DNA from: Bdellovibrionaceae bacterium UBA2316
GTDB lineage: Bacteria > Bdellovibrionota > Bdellovibrionia > Bdellovibrionales > Bdellovibrionaceae
Assembly: GCA_002345205.1 (NCBI GenBank)
Contig: DDVI01000060.1
Coordinates: 1-35,104, forward strand
DNA length: 35,104 nt
Direction of reading: 5' to 3'
The position numbers and the translations under genes were made by a program. Positions 7,841-15,963 of this stretch are shown here, one piece after another; position 1 is the first letter of the stretch, and every line of letters begins with the position of its first letter. The notes under the pieces were generated by a model. The model saw nothing but the letters and a program-made list of their open reading frames with translations, was not told where the DNA came from and made no database searches.

Positions 7841-9346
7841 TTATTGCTTCGAGCGGCGCAAACCGCCAAATTCTTTTTCCATCTCGGAAAAGTCGACTTT
7901 ATTGCTATTGAACAGCTGCCATGTAATATAAGACTGGTTTTTATCCTCTTCGTTCTTCGCGGACTTAATTTGAGAATTCAATTGCTTTACAAAATCAGCG
8001 GTAATCGCTTTTCCAGAAAATGAGTCAAAATAAAGCTGCTTATGCAGCTTAGAGATCTCTTTATCCTTGGAATTCGCCTTTGTTAAACCAGGATTATGGC
8101 CACCCTTTAATGAAAGCATAAAATAGGACTTCTTCTGAGGCACTGACCGCCAGTGACTTAAAGCACCTGAAGCGATCGTCGCACCGTCATGGGAACCTTG
8201 CAGATAGTAGACGGTGGCATTCGTTGGATACTGGCGCTCATCATACTGATTTTCCATATCTACAGAAATACCTTGTTCTTTACAATCGTCGGCCCAATTC
8301 GTTTTGTCTTTAGCTAACTCTTCTACGAATCCACGGGCACGATGATAATTGATTGTGAATTTATCCTTGGCAAAACCACCTAATTCCTTGCAGTAGAACC
8401 GCGTCAGAACATTTTCATCTGTAGCACCCGGATGTTGAGCCGTATTGTATGGGTTTTGTTCCCTTAAAATATTATTGTACGCGCGATCAAATTCAGATGC
8501 GTTGACGCCACCAGATTCTGGGAACAATTTTTTAAAGTAGTTATCACGTAATAAGCGGTAGCCGCCATCACGGAAACCGGCCGTACCTAACAAGTACATA
8601 ACAACATATTTTTGTTTCTGACTTTCACCGTAAACCACGTCATCGAAAGCATCTTTTTGGGCTTCCGTTAAAGAATTCAAAATCAAATTATATTTTTCTA
8701 CTCTGTGAGTGTAGCGAGCTAAATTTTCAACTTTTCCCAGTACCCCCTCAACTACTATACTTCTAACATTAGCTTCAAAGCGATTCGCGTAGATAGTTGT
8801 GGGGATTGTTCCATAGCTAACACCATAAACAGAAACTAGTTTAATTCCGTAGGCTTTTCGTATTTCATCGATATCATTTGCTGTTTTTAAAGATGAATAC
8901 AATTCGTGATTTGTATACTGTTCCCACGTGTCTGGCGCCGAACATCCTACGCCCCGTTGGTCAAAATGAATTTCATTAAAACCACTTCCTAAAATATCTG
9001 GAAATGTATGCGTGTTCTGCCCAGGACCACCATCTACAAAAATGTACGATGGTAAATTAGGATCGAATTCCTTTTTTGTAAACGCGTAAATTTGAATAGT
9101 TTTAGATGGGTCCGAATAGTCAAATGGAACGTCAATCCATTTTCCAAATTCTTTAGTATCCGCATCACTTGTATTTGTAAATTTGTCGCAGAACGCGCGA
9201 CCATTCATGTAGGTTTCCTTAGTCACTTTCTGCAGAATAGGAACGCCTACAGTAGCGGATTCCGGGGACACTTCAAAATTCTGCCCGCACGATGCTAGCA
9301 ACACAGCACTAACGGATAATGCGAACAACCCCTTAATGTAACCCAC
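7841..9346 (-). CDS. Lipoprotein alpha/beta-hydrolase, TAP / prolyl aminopeptidase-like
   Basis: 501 aa. A lipobox LASC with Cys20 ends the signal peptide, so this should be a membrane-anchored, cell-envelope lipoprotein. The alpha/beta-hydrolase core has VDGGPGQ (oxyanion region), FDQRGVGCS, the nucleophile elbow GVSYG with Ser177, a candidate acid Asp387 (GSHDG) and His417 (GGHNPG). GGPG plus DQRG is typical of the prolyl-iminopeptidase / tripeptidyl-aminopeptidase group (peptidase S33-like). Peptide hydrolysis is inferred from family; the substrate is unknown. I prefer the GTG at 9346, 5 nt after GGGGAGG; a TTG at 9349 is also possible. It is monocistronic or the first gene of a unit, with a 52-nt gap before the aro operon leader. 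Confidence 0.88.
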   Translation of the reverse strand: MGYIKGLFALSVSAVLLASCGQNFEVSPESATVGVPILQKVTKETYMNGRAFCDKFTNTSDADTKEFGKWIDVPFDYSDPSKTIQIYAFTKKEFDPNLPSYIFVDGGPGQNTHTFPDILGSGFNEIHFDQRGVGCSAPDTWEQYTNHELYSSLKTANDIDEIRKAYGIKLVSVYGVSYGTIPTTIYANRFEANVRSIVVEGVLGKVENLARYTHRVEKYNLILNSLTEAQKDAFDDVVYGESQKQKYVVMYLLGTAGFRDGGYRLLRDNYFKKLFPESGGVNASEFDRAYNNILREQNPYNTAQHPGATDENVLTRFYCKELGGFAKDKFTINYHRARGFVEELAKDKTNWADDCKEQGISVDMENQYDERQYPTNATVYYLQGSHDGATIASGALSHWRSVPQKKSYFMLSLKGGHNPGLTKANSKDKEISKLHKQLYFDSFSGKAITADFVKQLNSQIKSAKNEEDKNQSYITWQLFNSNKVDFSEMEKEFGGLRRSKQ

Positions 9347-9478
9347 CAAAACCTCCCCAGGCCCAAGTTGTGAGTAAATTAGTCGATGGTGACGAAACTC
9401 GCACTTGAAATTGTGAGGGGTGGTAAAGATTCAAAGGATGTCGCGAAAATTGACAGTATTTCTAGGATAAAACCCCTT

Positions 9479-9724
9479 CTTTTGGGAATGGAGATTCTTC
9501 TTTCGTGCAGAGTTTTATATCAGGGTTGAACCGAGGATCTTCCTTTTGAGAGAAGGGATGGGTTTTTTGAAAGGCGGCCTCCGTGCCTCGCGCCCGGTTG
9601 GCTACGCCAACAGTACCGCATCCTGCAGCGGGCGAGCTTCCAAAAAACCCATCCCTTCTCTCAAAAGGAAGACCGAGCTTGAATTGAAAACTCTGCACGA
9701 AAGAAGACTCTTCATTTCCAAAAG
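9479..9724. repeat. Long inverted-repeat (hairpin) element, possible MITE or structured RNA
   Basis: The left arm (9479-9569) and right arm (9640-9724) are near-perfect reverse complements over about 85-90 bp. Shared blocks are TCTTCTTTCGTGCAGAGTTT and the run CTTCCTTTTGAGAGAAGGG followed by ATGGGTTTTTTG; a gap and mismatches separate them. The 70-nt centre is GC-rich and folds further: GTTGGC (9597-9602) / GCCAAC (9606-9611) inside CTCG-CCCG / CGGG-CGAG. Short open frames on both strands here are artefacts of the symmetry. No transposase or terminal target duplication is evident. Confidence 0.75.
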
Positions 9725-9881
9725 TTTACCCACGCCGCAACCGTTTTGTGGTGGTGTCTTCGAAGTTTGGTCATAGATTTAGTGGGCGTGTTTATCGAAC
9801 ACTGAATTTCGTTGAGTGCTCAGCGTATGGTTCTTTGAATTTAATATTTAACGGAAATCTCTTTTTTTCTTAGATAATCTT
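9725..9881. other. Non-coding spacer after the inverted-repeat element
   Basis: Together with 9350-9478 and the element itself this makes a stretch of over 500 bases between two minus-strand genes without a supportable gene. The promoter of the hydrolase gene must lie in 9347-9478, but I cannot assign boxes with confidence. A short imperfect hairpin (9797-9821) is the only structure noticed in this part. Confidence 0.4.
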
Positions 9882-9916
9882 GGCGAAGATATCTCTTCGC
9901 CTTTAGATATTTTTTT
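9882..9916. terminator. Hairpin downstream of the leucine catabolic operon
   Basis: GGCGAAG (9882-9888) and CTTCGCC (9895-9901) form a perfect 7-bp stem with a palindromic 6-nt loop. A T-run (9910-9916) follows on the plus strand. On the minus strand, where the operon ends at 9920, the tail is only moderately T-rich. Position 19 bases past the last stop supports a terminator or 3'-end-stabilising hairpin. Confidence 0.5.
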
Positions 9917-9919
9917 GAT

Positions 9920-10837
9920 TTAAAGAATCGGCTGTGGTTTTAACAAACCCACGTTTCCTAGTTTTGATGGGAGGTTTTTTCCCATTTGTTCTTTTAACCA
10001 TGGGGCTATGGCTAGGATTTTTTTTAGGTCGATTCCGGTTTTTACGCCCATTTTTTGGAACATATATAGCACGTCTTCTGTCGCTACATTGCCTGTCGCG
10101 GCTGGAGCGTATGGGCAGCCGCCTAGGCCTCCGATGCTGGAATCAAATACTGAGATTCCTTCATTGTAGGCGGCTAGGATGTTTGCCAGTGCTTGACCTC
10201 TGGTATCGTGGAAATGGCCTGCTATGGCTTTAGCTGGGATTTTCTTTTTCATTTTTTTGAACATGCTTTGCACTTGGCCTACGTGGGCTACACCTATTGT
10301 GTCACCGATAGAGACCTCGAATGCACCCATTTTATATAATCTGTGGGCCATTTCGATGACCTTTTTTTCTGGGACATCACCTTCAAATGGACAGCCGAAG
10401 CACACGCTTAAATAGCCACGGACTTTGATTTTGTGTTTCTTGGCTAATGCAAATACTGGCTTGAAACGCTCAAAGCTTTCTTCGATTGAACAATTGATAT
10501 TACGTTGTGAGAAGGATTCGCTACAGCCGGCAAAAACTGCGACTTCTGTGGGTTTAAATTTCAGAGCTTCCATCATGCCACGCTCATTTGGAACCAAGAC
10601 TGAATAATGAGGTTTTTTATTCCACTTATATAAACCGTCCAAGACTTCGTCTGTTCCTTGCATTTGCGGAATTTTATCAAAACGAACAAAGGCACCGGCT
10701 TCGATTCGGTGGACACCCGCCTGAATCAAGCGCTTTCCAAGTTCGGTTTTTTGCGCGACACTTAGGATTACTTTTTCATTTTGCAATCCATCTCGCAAGC
10801 CAACTTCCACTATTTTTACATTTTTAGACAAAGCCAT
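9920..10837 (-). CDS. mvaB: Hydroxymethylglutaryl-CoA lyase
   Basis: 305 aa, normal length. It cleaves HMG-CoA to acetoacetate and acetyl-CoA, the last step of leucine degradation. Family evidence: VEVGLRDGLQNE near the N-terminus (catalytic Arg-Asp; usually VGPRDG, here Leu for Pro), EAGAFV, the VPNERG strand, GDTIGVA, the metal-binding HFHDTRGQALAN and the hallmark GGLGGCPYAP with catalytic-type Cys, followed by GNVATEDV. It is a TIM-barrel enzyme, presumably cytoplasmic. It lies 9 nt after the biotin carrier gene as the last cistron of the operon. Confidence 0.95.
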   Translation of the reverse strand: MALSKNVKIVEVGLRDGLQNEKVILSVAQKTELGKRLIQAGVHRIEAGAFVRFDKIPQMQGTDEVLDGLYKWNKKPHYSVLVPNERGMMEALKFKPTEVAVFAGCSESFSQRNINCSIEESFERFKPVFALAKKHKIKVRGYLSVCFGCPFEGDVPEKKVIEMAHRLYKMGAFEVSIGDTIGVAHVGQVQSMFKKMKKKIPAKAIAGHFHDTRGQALANILAAYNEGISVFDSSIGGLGGCPYAPAATGNVATEDVLYMFQKMGVKTGIDLKKILAIAPWLKEQMGKNLPSKLGNVGLLKPQPIL

Positions 10838-10846
10838 ATTGAACTC

Positions 10847-11236
10847 TTATGTTTCCTTGGTAGGTTCGATTTCTACGATCAGGGCCCCATGGGCTACTTG
10901 ATCTAATTCCTTGAAAGCCACTTTCTTGATTGTACCGGCCATGTTGGATTTCAGTGTGTATTCCATTTTCATGGCCTCCATCACTAGAACGCTATCACCA
11001 ACCGCGACCGCATCGCCTTGTTTTTTGAATAACTTGGTAATTTTTCCTGGCATCGGAGCTAAAATCATATTGGATTTTCCTGCGCCCGCTGTTGATTTAC
11101 CGCGACGACGGCCCGTTTGTTCGGCATCGAATACAAGAGTTTCACCGTTTAGATGAATCCAAACTTTATCTTCCACTCGTTCCGCAATCGCCTTGTGAAG
11201 CTGATTATCTATTTTTTTTTCAAATTTTTGAATCAC
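10847..11236 (-). CDS. Biotin carboxyl carrier subunit of methylcrotonyl-CoA carboxylase (detached alpha C-terminus)
   Basis: 129 aa from a GTG at 11236, which overlaps the biotin carboxylase stop as GTGA and has GGAG 6 nt upstream; a longer reading from a TTG at 11260 lacks such support. The C-terminal 70 residues are a biotinyl domain with APMPG, the biotin attachment motif MEAMKM (Lys90) and a final VEIE strand. The first 45 residues look like the end of the BT linker domain (KVWIHLNGETLVFDAE). Biotin carriers of acyl-CoA carboxylases shuttle carboxybiotin between the biotin carboxylase and carboxyltransferase encoded upstream. In most MCC enzymes this segment is fused to the biotin carboxylase. 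Confidence 0.9.
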   Translation of the reverse strand: MIQKFEKKIDNQLHKAIAERVEDKVWIHLNGETLVFDAEQTGRRRGKSTAGAGKSNMILAPMPGKITKLFKKQGDAVAVGDSVLVMEAMKMEYTLKSNMAGTIKKVAFKELDQVAHGALIVEIEPTKET

Positions 11237-12744
11237 CACATTCTCCAGTGTTCGGCCCAAGGATTTTGATAGCCAGTCGAACCAGTCACTGCTTTAGGCG
11301 CAGCGGATTTACCTATCTGTTTCTTAATTTCATCTACGAAAGAATTCATATCTGCACTTCGAGTCGGTGGCCTCAATGGTTCAGAAAAATATTTGTTAAT
11401 AAACTGAGTCGTCATCGATCCCGCAATAAACTCTGGGTGAGACAAAATCGCTTTCAAATATGGAATATTTGTATGCACTCCAAAGATCACTGACTGATTT
11501 AATACTTCGATCATTTTCTGAATCGCACGCGGGCGTGATTCATCCCAAACAATGACTTTTGCAATCATCGGGTCATAGAACGATGTAATCACATCACCTT
11601 CTTCAAATCCGTATTCAAAGCGGCGTCCCGGTCCTTCAGGGAAATGAACGTGACCTAACTTACCCGTACTTGGCATTCCGCCTTCATATGAATTTTCCGC
11701 ATACACGCGGCATTCAATACTGTGGCCTTGAAATGATTTATACTGATCTTCAGAAAAAATGAAACTCTGACAGGCATTTAATATCTGTGCTTTCACCAAA
11801 TCAATACCCAAAACCATTTCCGTTACCGGATGCTCCACTTGCAAGCGCGTGTTGACTTCTAACAAGAAGAACTCGCCGTCTTGGAACAAGAATTCAACGG
11901 TACCCGCACTTGTGTACTTTGCCGTTTGAGCAATTAACATAGCGGCTTCACCCATTTTGCGACGTAGTTCCGGAGTTAACGACGGGGACGTTGCTTCTTC
12001 GATAATTTTTTGATGGCGACGTTGAACAGAACATTCACGTTCAAATAAATGGCGTACTTTACCAATTGAATCACCGAACACCTGGAATTCAATGTGTTTT
12101 GCGCGATCAAGGTATTTTTCTAAAAATACTTTTGATGAACCAAACGCAGATAATGATTCTCTTTGCGCAGATTCGATACGTTCGCGTGCCTCACCGGCGT
12201 TCGTGATCAGCTTCATACCACGACCACCGCCACCTGCGGCCGCTTTCACGATAACGGGATAACCAATGCGCTGAGCTTCTTTGGACAACGTTTCAACCGT
12301 TTGATCATCGCCTTCGTATCCTGGCACCAAAGGAATACCGCATTTCTTCGCGAGCTCTTTGCAATGAACTTTATCACCTAGCGAGCGAATCGCATTTTCA
12401 GATGGACCGACAAAGATCATTCCTGCATCCACGCAAGCTTTTGCAAAATCCGCATTCTCGCTCAAAAAACCAAAGCCAGGATGGATCGCATCCGCATTTT
12501 TAGCTTTGGCGCCTTGGATGTTCGATTTAATATTTAAGTAACTTTCGGCCGGCGTTGATCCACCAATGCACACCTTGTGATCAGCCATTCTGTAGGCGCG
12601 TGAACTAATGTCCGCATCCGAATGCAGAAGAACCGTTTCGATTCCTAGTTCTTCACAGGCTTTAATAATTCGAACAGCCACTTCCCCGCGATTCGCAATC
12701 GCTAGACGTTTAATGGCTAAATTAGATAAATCAGTTTTTTTCAA
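11233..12744 (-). CDS. liuD: Methylcrotonyl-CoA carboxylase, biotin carboxylase subunit
   Basis: 503 aa. ATP-grasp biotin carboxylase with IANRGEVAVRII at the N-terminus, HPGFGFLSENADFA, the glycine-rich ATP lid AAGGGGRGM, ECSVQRRHQKIIEEAPS-type segment (here EEATSPS), EVNTRLQVEHPVTE with the catalytic ExNxR, and the C-terminal biotin-carboxylase domain. It ends near NPWAEHWRMW, which resembles the PW...GFR step that begins the BT domain in full-length MCC alpha chains (about 650-700 aa), so the alpha chain is split here. The start is TTG with GGGGAG about 7-9 nt upstream. Assignment to MCC rather than acetyl- or propionyl-CoA carboxylase rests on the operon context. Confidence 0.92.
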   Translation of the reverse strand: MKKTDLSNLAIKRLAIANRGEVAVRIIKACEELGIETVLLHSDADISSRAYRMADHKVCIGGSTPAESYLNIKSNIQGAKAKNADAIHPGFGFLSENADFAKACVDAGMIFVGPSENAIRSLGDKVHCKELAKKCGIPLVPGYEGDDQTVETLSKEAQRIGYPVIVKAAAGGGGRGMKLITNAGEARERIESAQRESLSAFGSSKVFLEKYLDRAKHIEFQVFGDSIGKVRHLFERECSVQRRHQKIIEEATSPSLTPELRRKMGEAAMLIAQTAKYTSAGTVEFLFQDGEFFLLEVNTRLQVEHPVTEMVLGIDLVKAQILNACQSFIFSEDQYKSFQGHSIECRVYAENSYEGGMPSTGKLGHVHFPEGPGRRFEYGFEEGDVITSFYDPMIAKVIVWDESRPRAIQKMIEVLNQSVIFGVHTNIPYLKAILSHPEFIAGSMTTQFINKYFSEPLRPPTRSADMNSFVDEIKKQIGKSAAPKAVTGSTGYQNPWAEHWRMW

Positions 12745-12756
12745 AATTTCTCTCCC

Positions 12757-13530
12757 CTAGGCTTTCCAACTTGGTTTTCTGTTTTCTAGGAAACCTTTGA
12801 TACCCTCTTGCCCCTCGTTTGATACGCGAAGTTCAGCAATTAAGCCCGTGGTTACATCTTTGTGTTGATTTGGATTTAAATTCGCCAATTCACGCAGTAA
12901 TTTTTTTGTACGTCGAACCGCCATCGGGCCGTTTTCTTTGTACAAATGAAGCACACGCTGAAAGTCTTTGGTCGCTTCATCTTTAGAGCCCGCAAAATTT
13001 ACAAGTCCCAATTGCGATCCTTGAACTTCAGTAAATACTTCTGCCGAAGTCATGAAGTACTTAACGGCCGGAGTCGCTTTATCTAAAACAAAGCTAGAAA
13101 TCACAGCAGGCGCAATTCCTAATTTCACTTCACTAAAACAGAATTTAGTTCCTGTTTCTGCCACGACATAATCGCAGCACGCCACCAAGCCCAAAGCACC
13201 ACCAAAAACGGCACCGTGAACAAGACCCACAATAGGTAAATCTAAATTCTTCATCGCCGCGAACATTTCATATAGCTTTTCTGAATCTTTCTTATTTTCA
13301 GCTAAAGAAAAATTCACCATGGATTTCATCCAGTTCAAATCCGCACCGGCACAGAATACTTTTCCGTCACCAGACAAAGCCACGGCTTTTATATCGGTGC
13401 GCGCTTGCAATCCCAAGAACGTTTGAGTTAGCTCTTCAATCATTTCACTGTTGAATGCATTTCTAACATCGGGACGATTTAATTTGATAAATGCAATTTG
13501 ATCTATTTCAGAAAAAACAAGTGTCTTCAT
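12757..13530 (-). CDS. liuC: Methylglutaconyl-CoA hydratase
   Basis: 257 aa, crotonase family. It hydrates 3-methylglutaconyl-CoA to HMG-CoA between the carboxylase and lyase steps. The oxyanion-hole motif FCAGADLNWM is characteristic of this hydratase subgroup; GAVFGGALGLVACCD supplies the second oxyanion glycines, and KLGIAPAVIS lies in the active-site loop (usually ...GLxPA). It is flanked by the carboxyltransferase gene 5 nt upstream and biotin carboxylase 12 nt downstream, which fits the pathway order. Confidence 0.92.
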   Translation of the reverse strand: MKTLVFSEIDQIAFIKLNRPDVRNAFNSEMIEELTQTFLGLQARTDIKAVALSGDGKVFCAGADLNWMKSMVNFSLAENKKDSEKLYEMFAAMKNLDLPIVGLVHGAVFGGALGLVACCDYVVAETGTKFCFSEVKLGIAPAVISSFVLDKATPAVKYFMTSAEVFTEVQGSQLGLVNFAGSKDEATKDFQRVLHLYKENGPMAVRRTKKLLRELANLNPNQHKDVTTGLIAELRVSNEGQEGIKGFLENRKPSWKA

Positions 13531-13535
13531 CGGGC

Positions 13536-15143
13536 CTACATCCTAAACACGCCCTGCTTACGCTCGGGCCATTTTTTGTTGAGACTGGCAGCAATCCCTA
13601 GTGCCAGCACACGGCGTGTGTCTTTAGGATCGATGATGCCATCATCCCAAATTCGCGAAGTTGAAAAATATGCTGAACTTTCCGCTGCGTATTTATCTAG
13701 GATAGGTTTTTTGAAATCCGCCTGTTCTTGTTCTGACATCGTAAGTTTTTTCAACGCTAATTGATCTTTTTTAACTGTCAAAAGAACATTTGCCGCCTGT
13801 TCACCGCCCATTACAGAAATACGCGCATTCGGCCACATCCACAATTGACGAGGCTGATAGGCGCGTCCGCACATGCCGTAATTTCCCGCGCCGTACGATC
13901 CACCGATCACGACCGTGAATTTAGGAACGTTAGCGTTACTGACGGCCATAACCATCTTGGCGCCATGTTTTGCGATACCTTCGTTTTCATATTTCTGACC
14001 AACCATGAAACCAGTGATATTCTGTAAGAAAATCAAAGGCACCTGGCGCTGTTCACAAAGTTCAATAAAGTGGGCCGCTTTCAATGCGCTCTCGCTGAAA
14101 AGAACACCGTTATTCGCAATAATGCCCACAGGAAAACCCCAGATATGAGCAAATCCTGTAACTAATGTTTTACCGTATAACGGTTTAAATTCATGAAAAT
14201 CAGAATTATCAACAAGACGGGCAATGACTTCGCGAACATCAAATGGTTTTTTAGAATCTTCAGGAATTAAACCGTAGAGTTCTTCGACAGGATATTTAGG
14301 TTCTTGATACGGACTTTGCGGAATGGGCATTTCACGACGTCTATTTAAATGCTTAACGATTTCTTTTGTGATTTCTAAAGCATCTTCATCATTTTCTGCA
14401 AAGTGATCGGTAACCCCGCTGACTTCACAGTGCACCTGTGCGCCACCCAGATCCTGGGCAGAGACTTCTTCACCGGTTGCGGCTTTCACTAACGGAGGGC
14501 CACCTAAAAAGATGGTTCCATTTTCTTTCACGATTACGTTTTCATCACTCATCGATGGAACGTACGCTCCGCCCGCAGTGCATGAACCCATGACGACAGA
14601 AATTTGAGAGATGTTTTCAGCCGACATTTGAGCTTGATTATAAAATATACGACCGAAATGATCGCGATCAGGGAATACTTCAGATTGCAAAGGCAAAAAA
14701 GCGCCGCCGCTATCCACTAGATAGATACATGGCAAACCGTTTTCGCGTGCAATCTCTTGAGCTCGTAAATGCTTTTTTACAGATAGAGGGAAATAAGTTC
14801 CGCCTTTTACGGTTGCGTCGTTAGCAACGATCATGACTTCAACGCCAGAAACTACACCGATACCAGTCACGACACCAGCACCTGGGGCTTCGTTATCGTA
14901 AACATCCCAAGCGGCTAACGTCGATAGTTCTAAAAAGCTAGTGCCCGCATCGACCAGGTATTCAATTCGTTCCCGTGCGGATAGTTTGCCACGACTTTTG
15001 TGTTTCTTAAGGGCGTCTTCACCGCCGCCCATTTTCACAGTTTTAATACGGCTTTGCAGTTCATCTACAAGACCCATCATAAATTTTTTGTTGGCTGCAA
15101 AGTCACTGCCGGACGAATCAATTTCTGTTTCAATAATAGCCAT
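13536..15143 (-). CDS. liuB: Methylcrotonyl-CoA carboxylase, carboxyltransferase (beta) subunit
   Basis: 535 aa, the usual MCC beta length. It transfers the carboxyl group from biotin to 3-methylcrotonyl-CoA. N-terminal half: GAGVVTGIG, ANDATVKGGTYFPLSVKKHLRAQ, LVDSGGAFLPLQ, GSCTAGGAYVPSMSDE and GTIFLGGPPLVKAATGEEV. C-terminal half: NNGVLFSESALKAAHFIELC, LQNITGFMVG, GGSYGAGNYGMCGRAY and RISVMGGEQAANVL. These are close to MCC beta rather than propionyl-CoA carboxylase beta. It is the second cistron of the leucine operon, 12 nt after the hotdog-like gene. Confidence 0.96.
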   Translation of the reverse strand: MAIIETEIDSSGSDFAANKKFMMGLVDELQSRIKTVKMGGGEDALKKHKSRGKLSARERIEYLVDAGTSFLELSTLAAWDVYDNEAPGAGVVTGIGVVSGVEVMIVANDATVKGGTYFPLSVKKHLRAQEIARENGLPCIYLVDSGGAFLPLQSEVFPDRDHFGRIFYNQAQMSAENISQISVVMGSCTAGGAYVPSMSDENVIVKENGTIFLGGPPLVKAATGEEVSAQDLGGAQVHCEVSGVTDHFAENDEDALEITKEIVKHLNRRREMPIPQSPYQEPKYPVEELYGLIPEDSKKPFDVREVIARLVDNSDFHEFKPLYGKTLVTGFAHIWGFPVGIIANNGVLFSESALKAAHFIELCEQRQVPLIFLQNITGFMVGQKYENEGIAKHGAKMVMAVSNANVPKFTVVIGGSYGAGNYGMCGRAYQPRQLWMWPNARISVMGGEQAANVLLTVKKDQLALKKLTMSEQEQADFKKPILDKYAAESSAYFSTSRIWDDGIIDPKDTRRVLALGIAASLNKKWPERKQGVFRM

Positions 15144-15155
15144 AAAAAATTCTCT

Positions 15156-15827
15156 TTAGTTTTTTTCTTTCAATTGAAGTGATGATTTTAATCTAGAAAC
15201 AATTTTGATTTCAGAAACGATTGCGTCCTTATCATCAAAAATGAACAATGTGGAATCTACATGAGTTACCGATTGTGAACGGAGCTCGGTTAAAGCCGCT
15301 TCGCGAGCTTCGGCTGATAACTCGTAGCGTACGCGTAATGATTGTGTTTCTTCGCTTTTACGTTTTTCATAAACCACTTTGTCGATTTGAAAATGGAACT
15401 CGCCGATTGGGGCATGACGAAGCCACAAAATTTTAAAGCTTTCAACGCCCGCCGTGATTAGGGCTGAATCTAACCAGTCGCCTTCTTCGTCTACGTTTTT
15501 TGGACGCTTAGGAACTACAACTTCAATCTGTGTATCATTCAATTTGGAAACGCGAAGGCCCATGCCCAGGGTAGAAGGTCTGAAAAAGTCTAGGAAATAA
15601 CTCAATGCTTCTCTTGAGGCCTGCGGTGTCCACTTTTCCACATACGACATAAAGTCCACGATATGGGGGCGGATGCCTTTGACTTCAAAAAAAACTTTTA
15701 GGTTCTGCCAAAGCTTGTCTTCGACCATGTTTCCGACCAGACCTTGCGCCTGAGTCCAATTTTCAAGCACCTTTTTTTCAAATTGCGCTCGCTTATTCAA
15801 CAGTGAATTCATCCAGTCCATTTGCAT
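15156..15827 (-). CDS. Hotdog-like protein (possible DUF4442-type thioesterase relative)
   Basis: 223 aa, no signal peptide. The first 60-70 residues are helical. From about 80 on, the pattern FFRPSTLGMGLRVSKLNDTQ, a strand of charged/hydrophobic alternation, then SALITAGVESFKILWL and several long strands resembles the hotdog fold of DUF4442-like acyl-CoA thioesterase relatives. I see no certain catalytic residue. It is the first gene of the leucine operon behind a candidate promoter, so action on an acyl-CoA of this pathway is a reasonable inference. Two starts are possible (15827 or 15821); AAAGGGTG lies 4-10 nt before them. Confidence 0.6.
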   Translation of the reverse strand: MQMDWMNSLLNKRAQFEKKVLENWTQAQGLVGNMVEDKLWQNLKVFFEVKGIRPHIVDFMSYVEKWTPQASREALSYFLDFFRPSTLGMGLRVSKLNDTQIEVVVPKRPKNVDEEGDWLDSALITAGVESFKILWLRHAPIGEFHFQIDKVVYEKRKSEETQSLRVRYELSAEAREAALTELRSQSVTHVDSTLFIFDDKDAIVSEIKIVSRLKSSLQLKEKN

Positions 15828-15850
15828 ATCACCCTTTCGAAGTTTTAGTT

Positions 15851-15879
15851 CTGATAACGGTCTCGAAAACCTTTATCAA
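15851..15879 (-). promoter_or_regulatory. Candidate sigma70-type promoter of the leucine operon
   Basis: On the minus strand TTGATA (15874-15879) is followed after 17 bp by TATCAG (15851-15856), 24 nt before the first start codon. The -35 is strong and the -10 is a 4/6 match. No experimental support. Confidence 0.4.
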
Positions 15880-15906
15880 AAATATTCAAAAACTTTGAGT
15901 TTCATT

Positions 15907-15935
15907 TTGCCATTAATGACTTATCTGGCTATAGT
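15907..15935 (+). promoter_or_regulatory. Candidate sigma70-type promoter of the methyltransferase/ABC operon
   Basis: TTGCCA (15907-15912), a 17-bp spacer and TATAGT (15930-15935) precede the ATG at 15964 by 28 nt; AGAGGT lies 6-11 nt before that ATG. Divergent to the leucine operon promoter, with about 27 bp between the two -35 elements, so shared control is possible. Confidence 0.6.
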
Positions 15936-15963
15936 GTCTAACATAAAATAGAGGTAATATTCT

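Noticed and set aside
9462..9776. Open frames of 76-78 codons on both strands
   Set aside because: They lie in the inverted-repeat element and mirror each other's sequence because of its symmetry; no ribosome sites, no protein-like composition.
9797..9821. Imperfect GAACACT/AGTGCTC hairpin
   Set aside because: One mismatch, AT-rich loop, no T-tract or neighbouring gene end; likely chance.
9934..15182. Numerous plus-strand open frames across the leucine operon
   Set aside because: All are antisense shadows of genes with strong family motifs on the minus strand.
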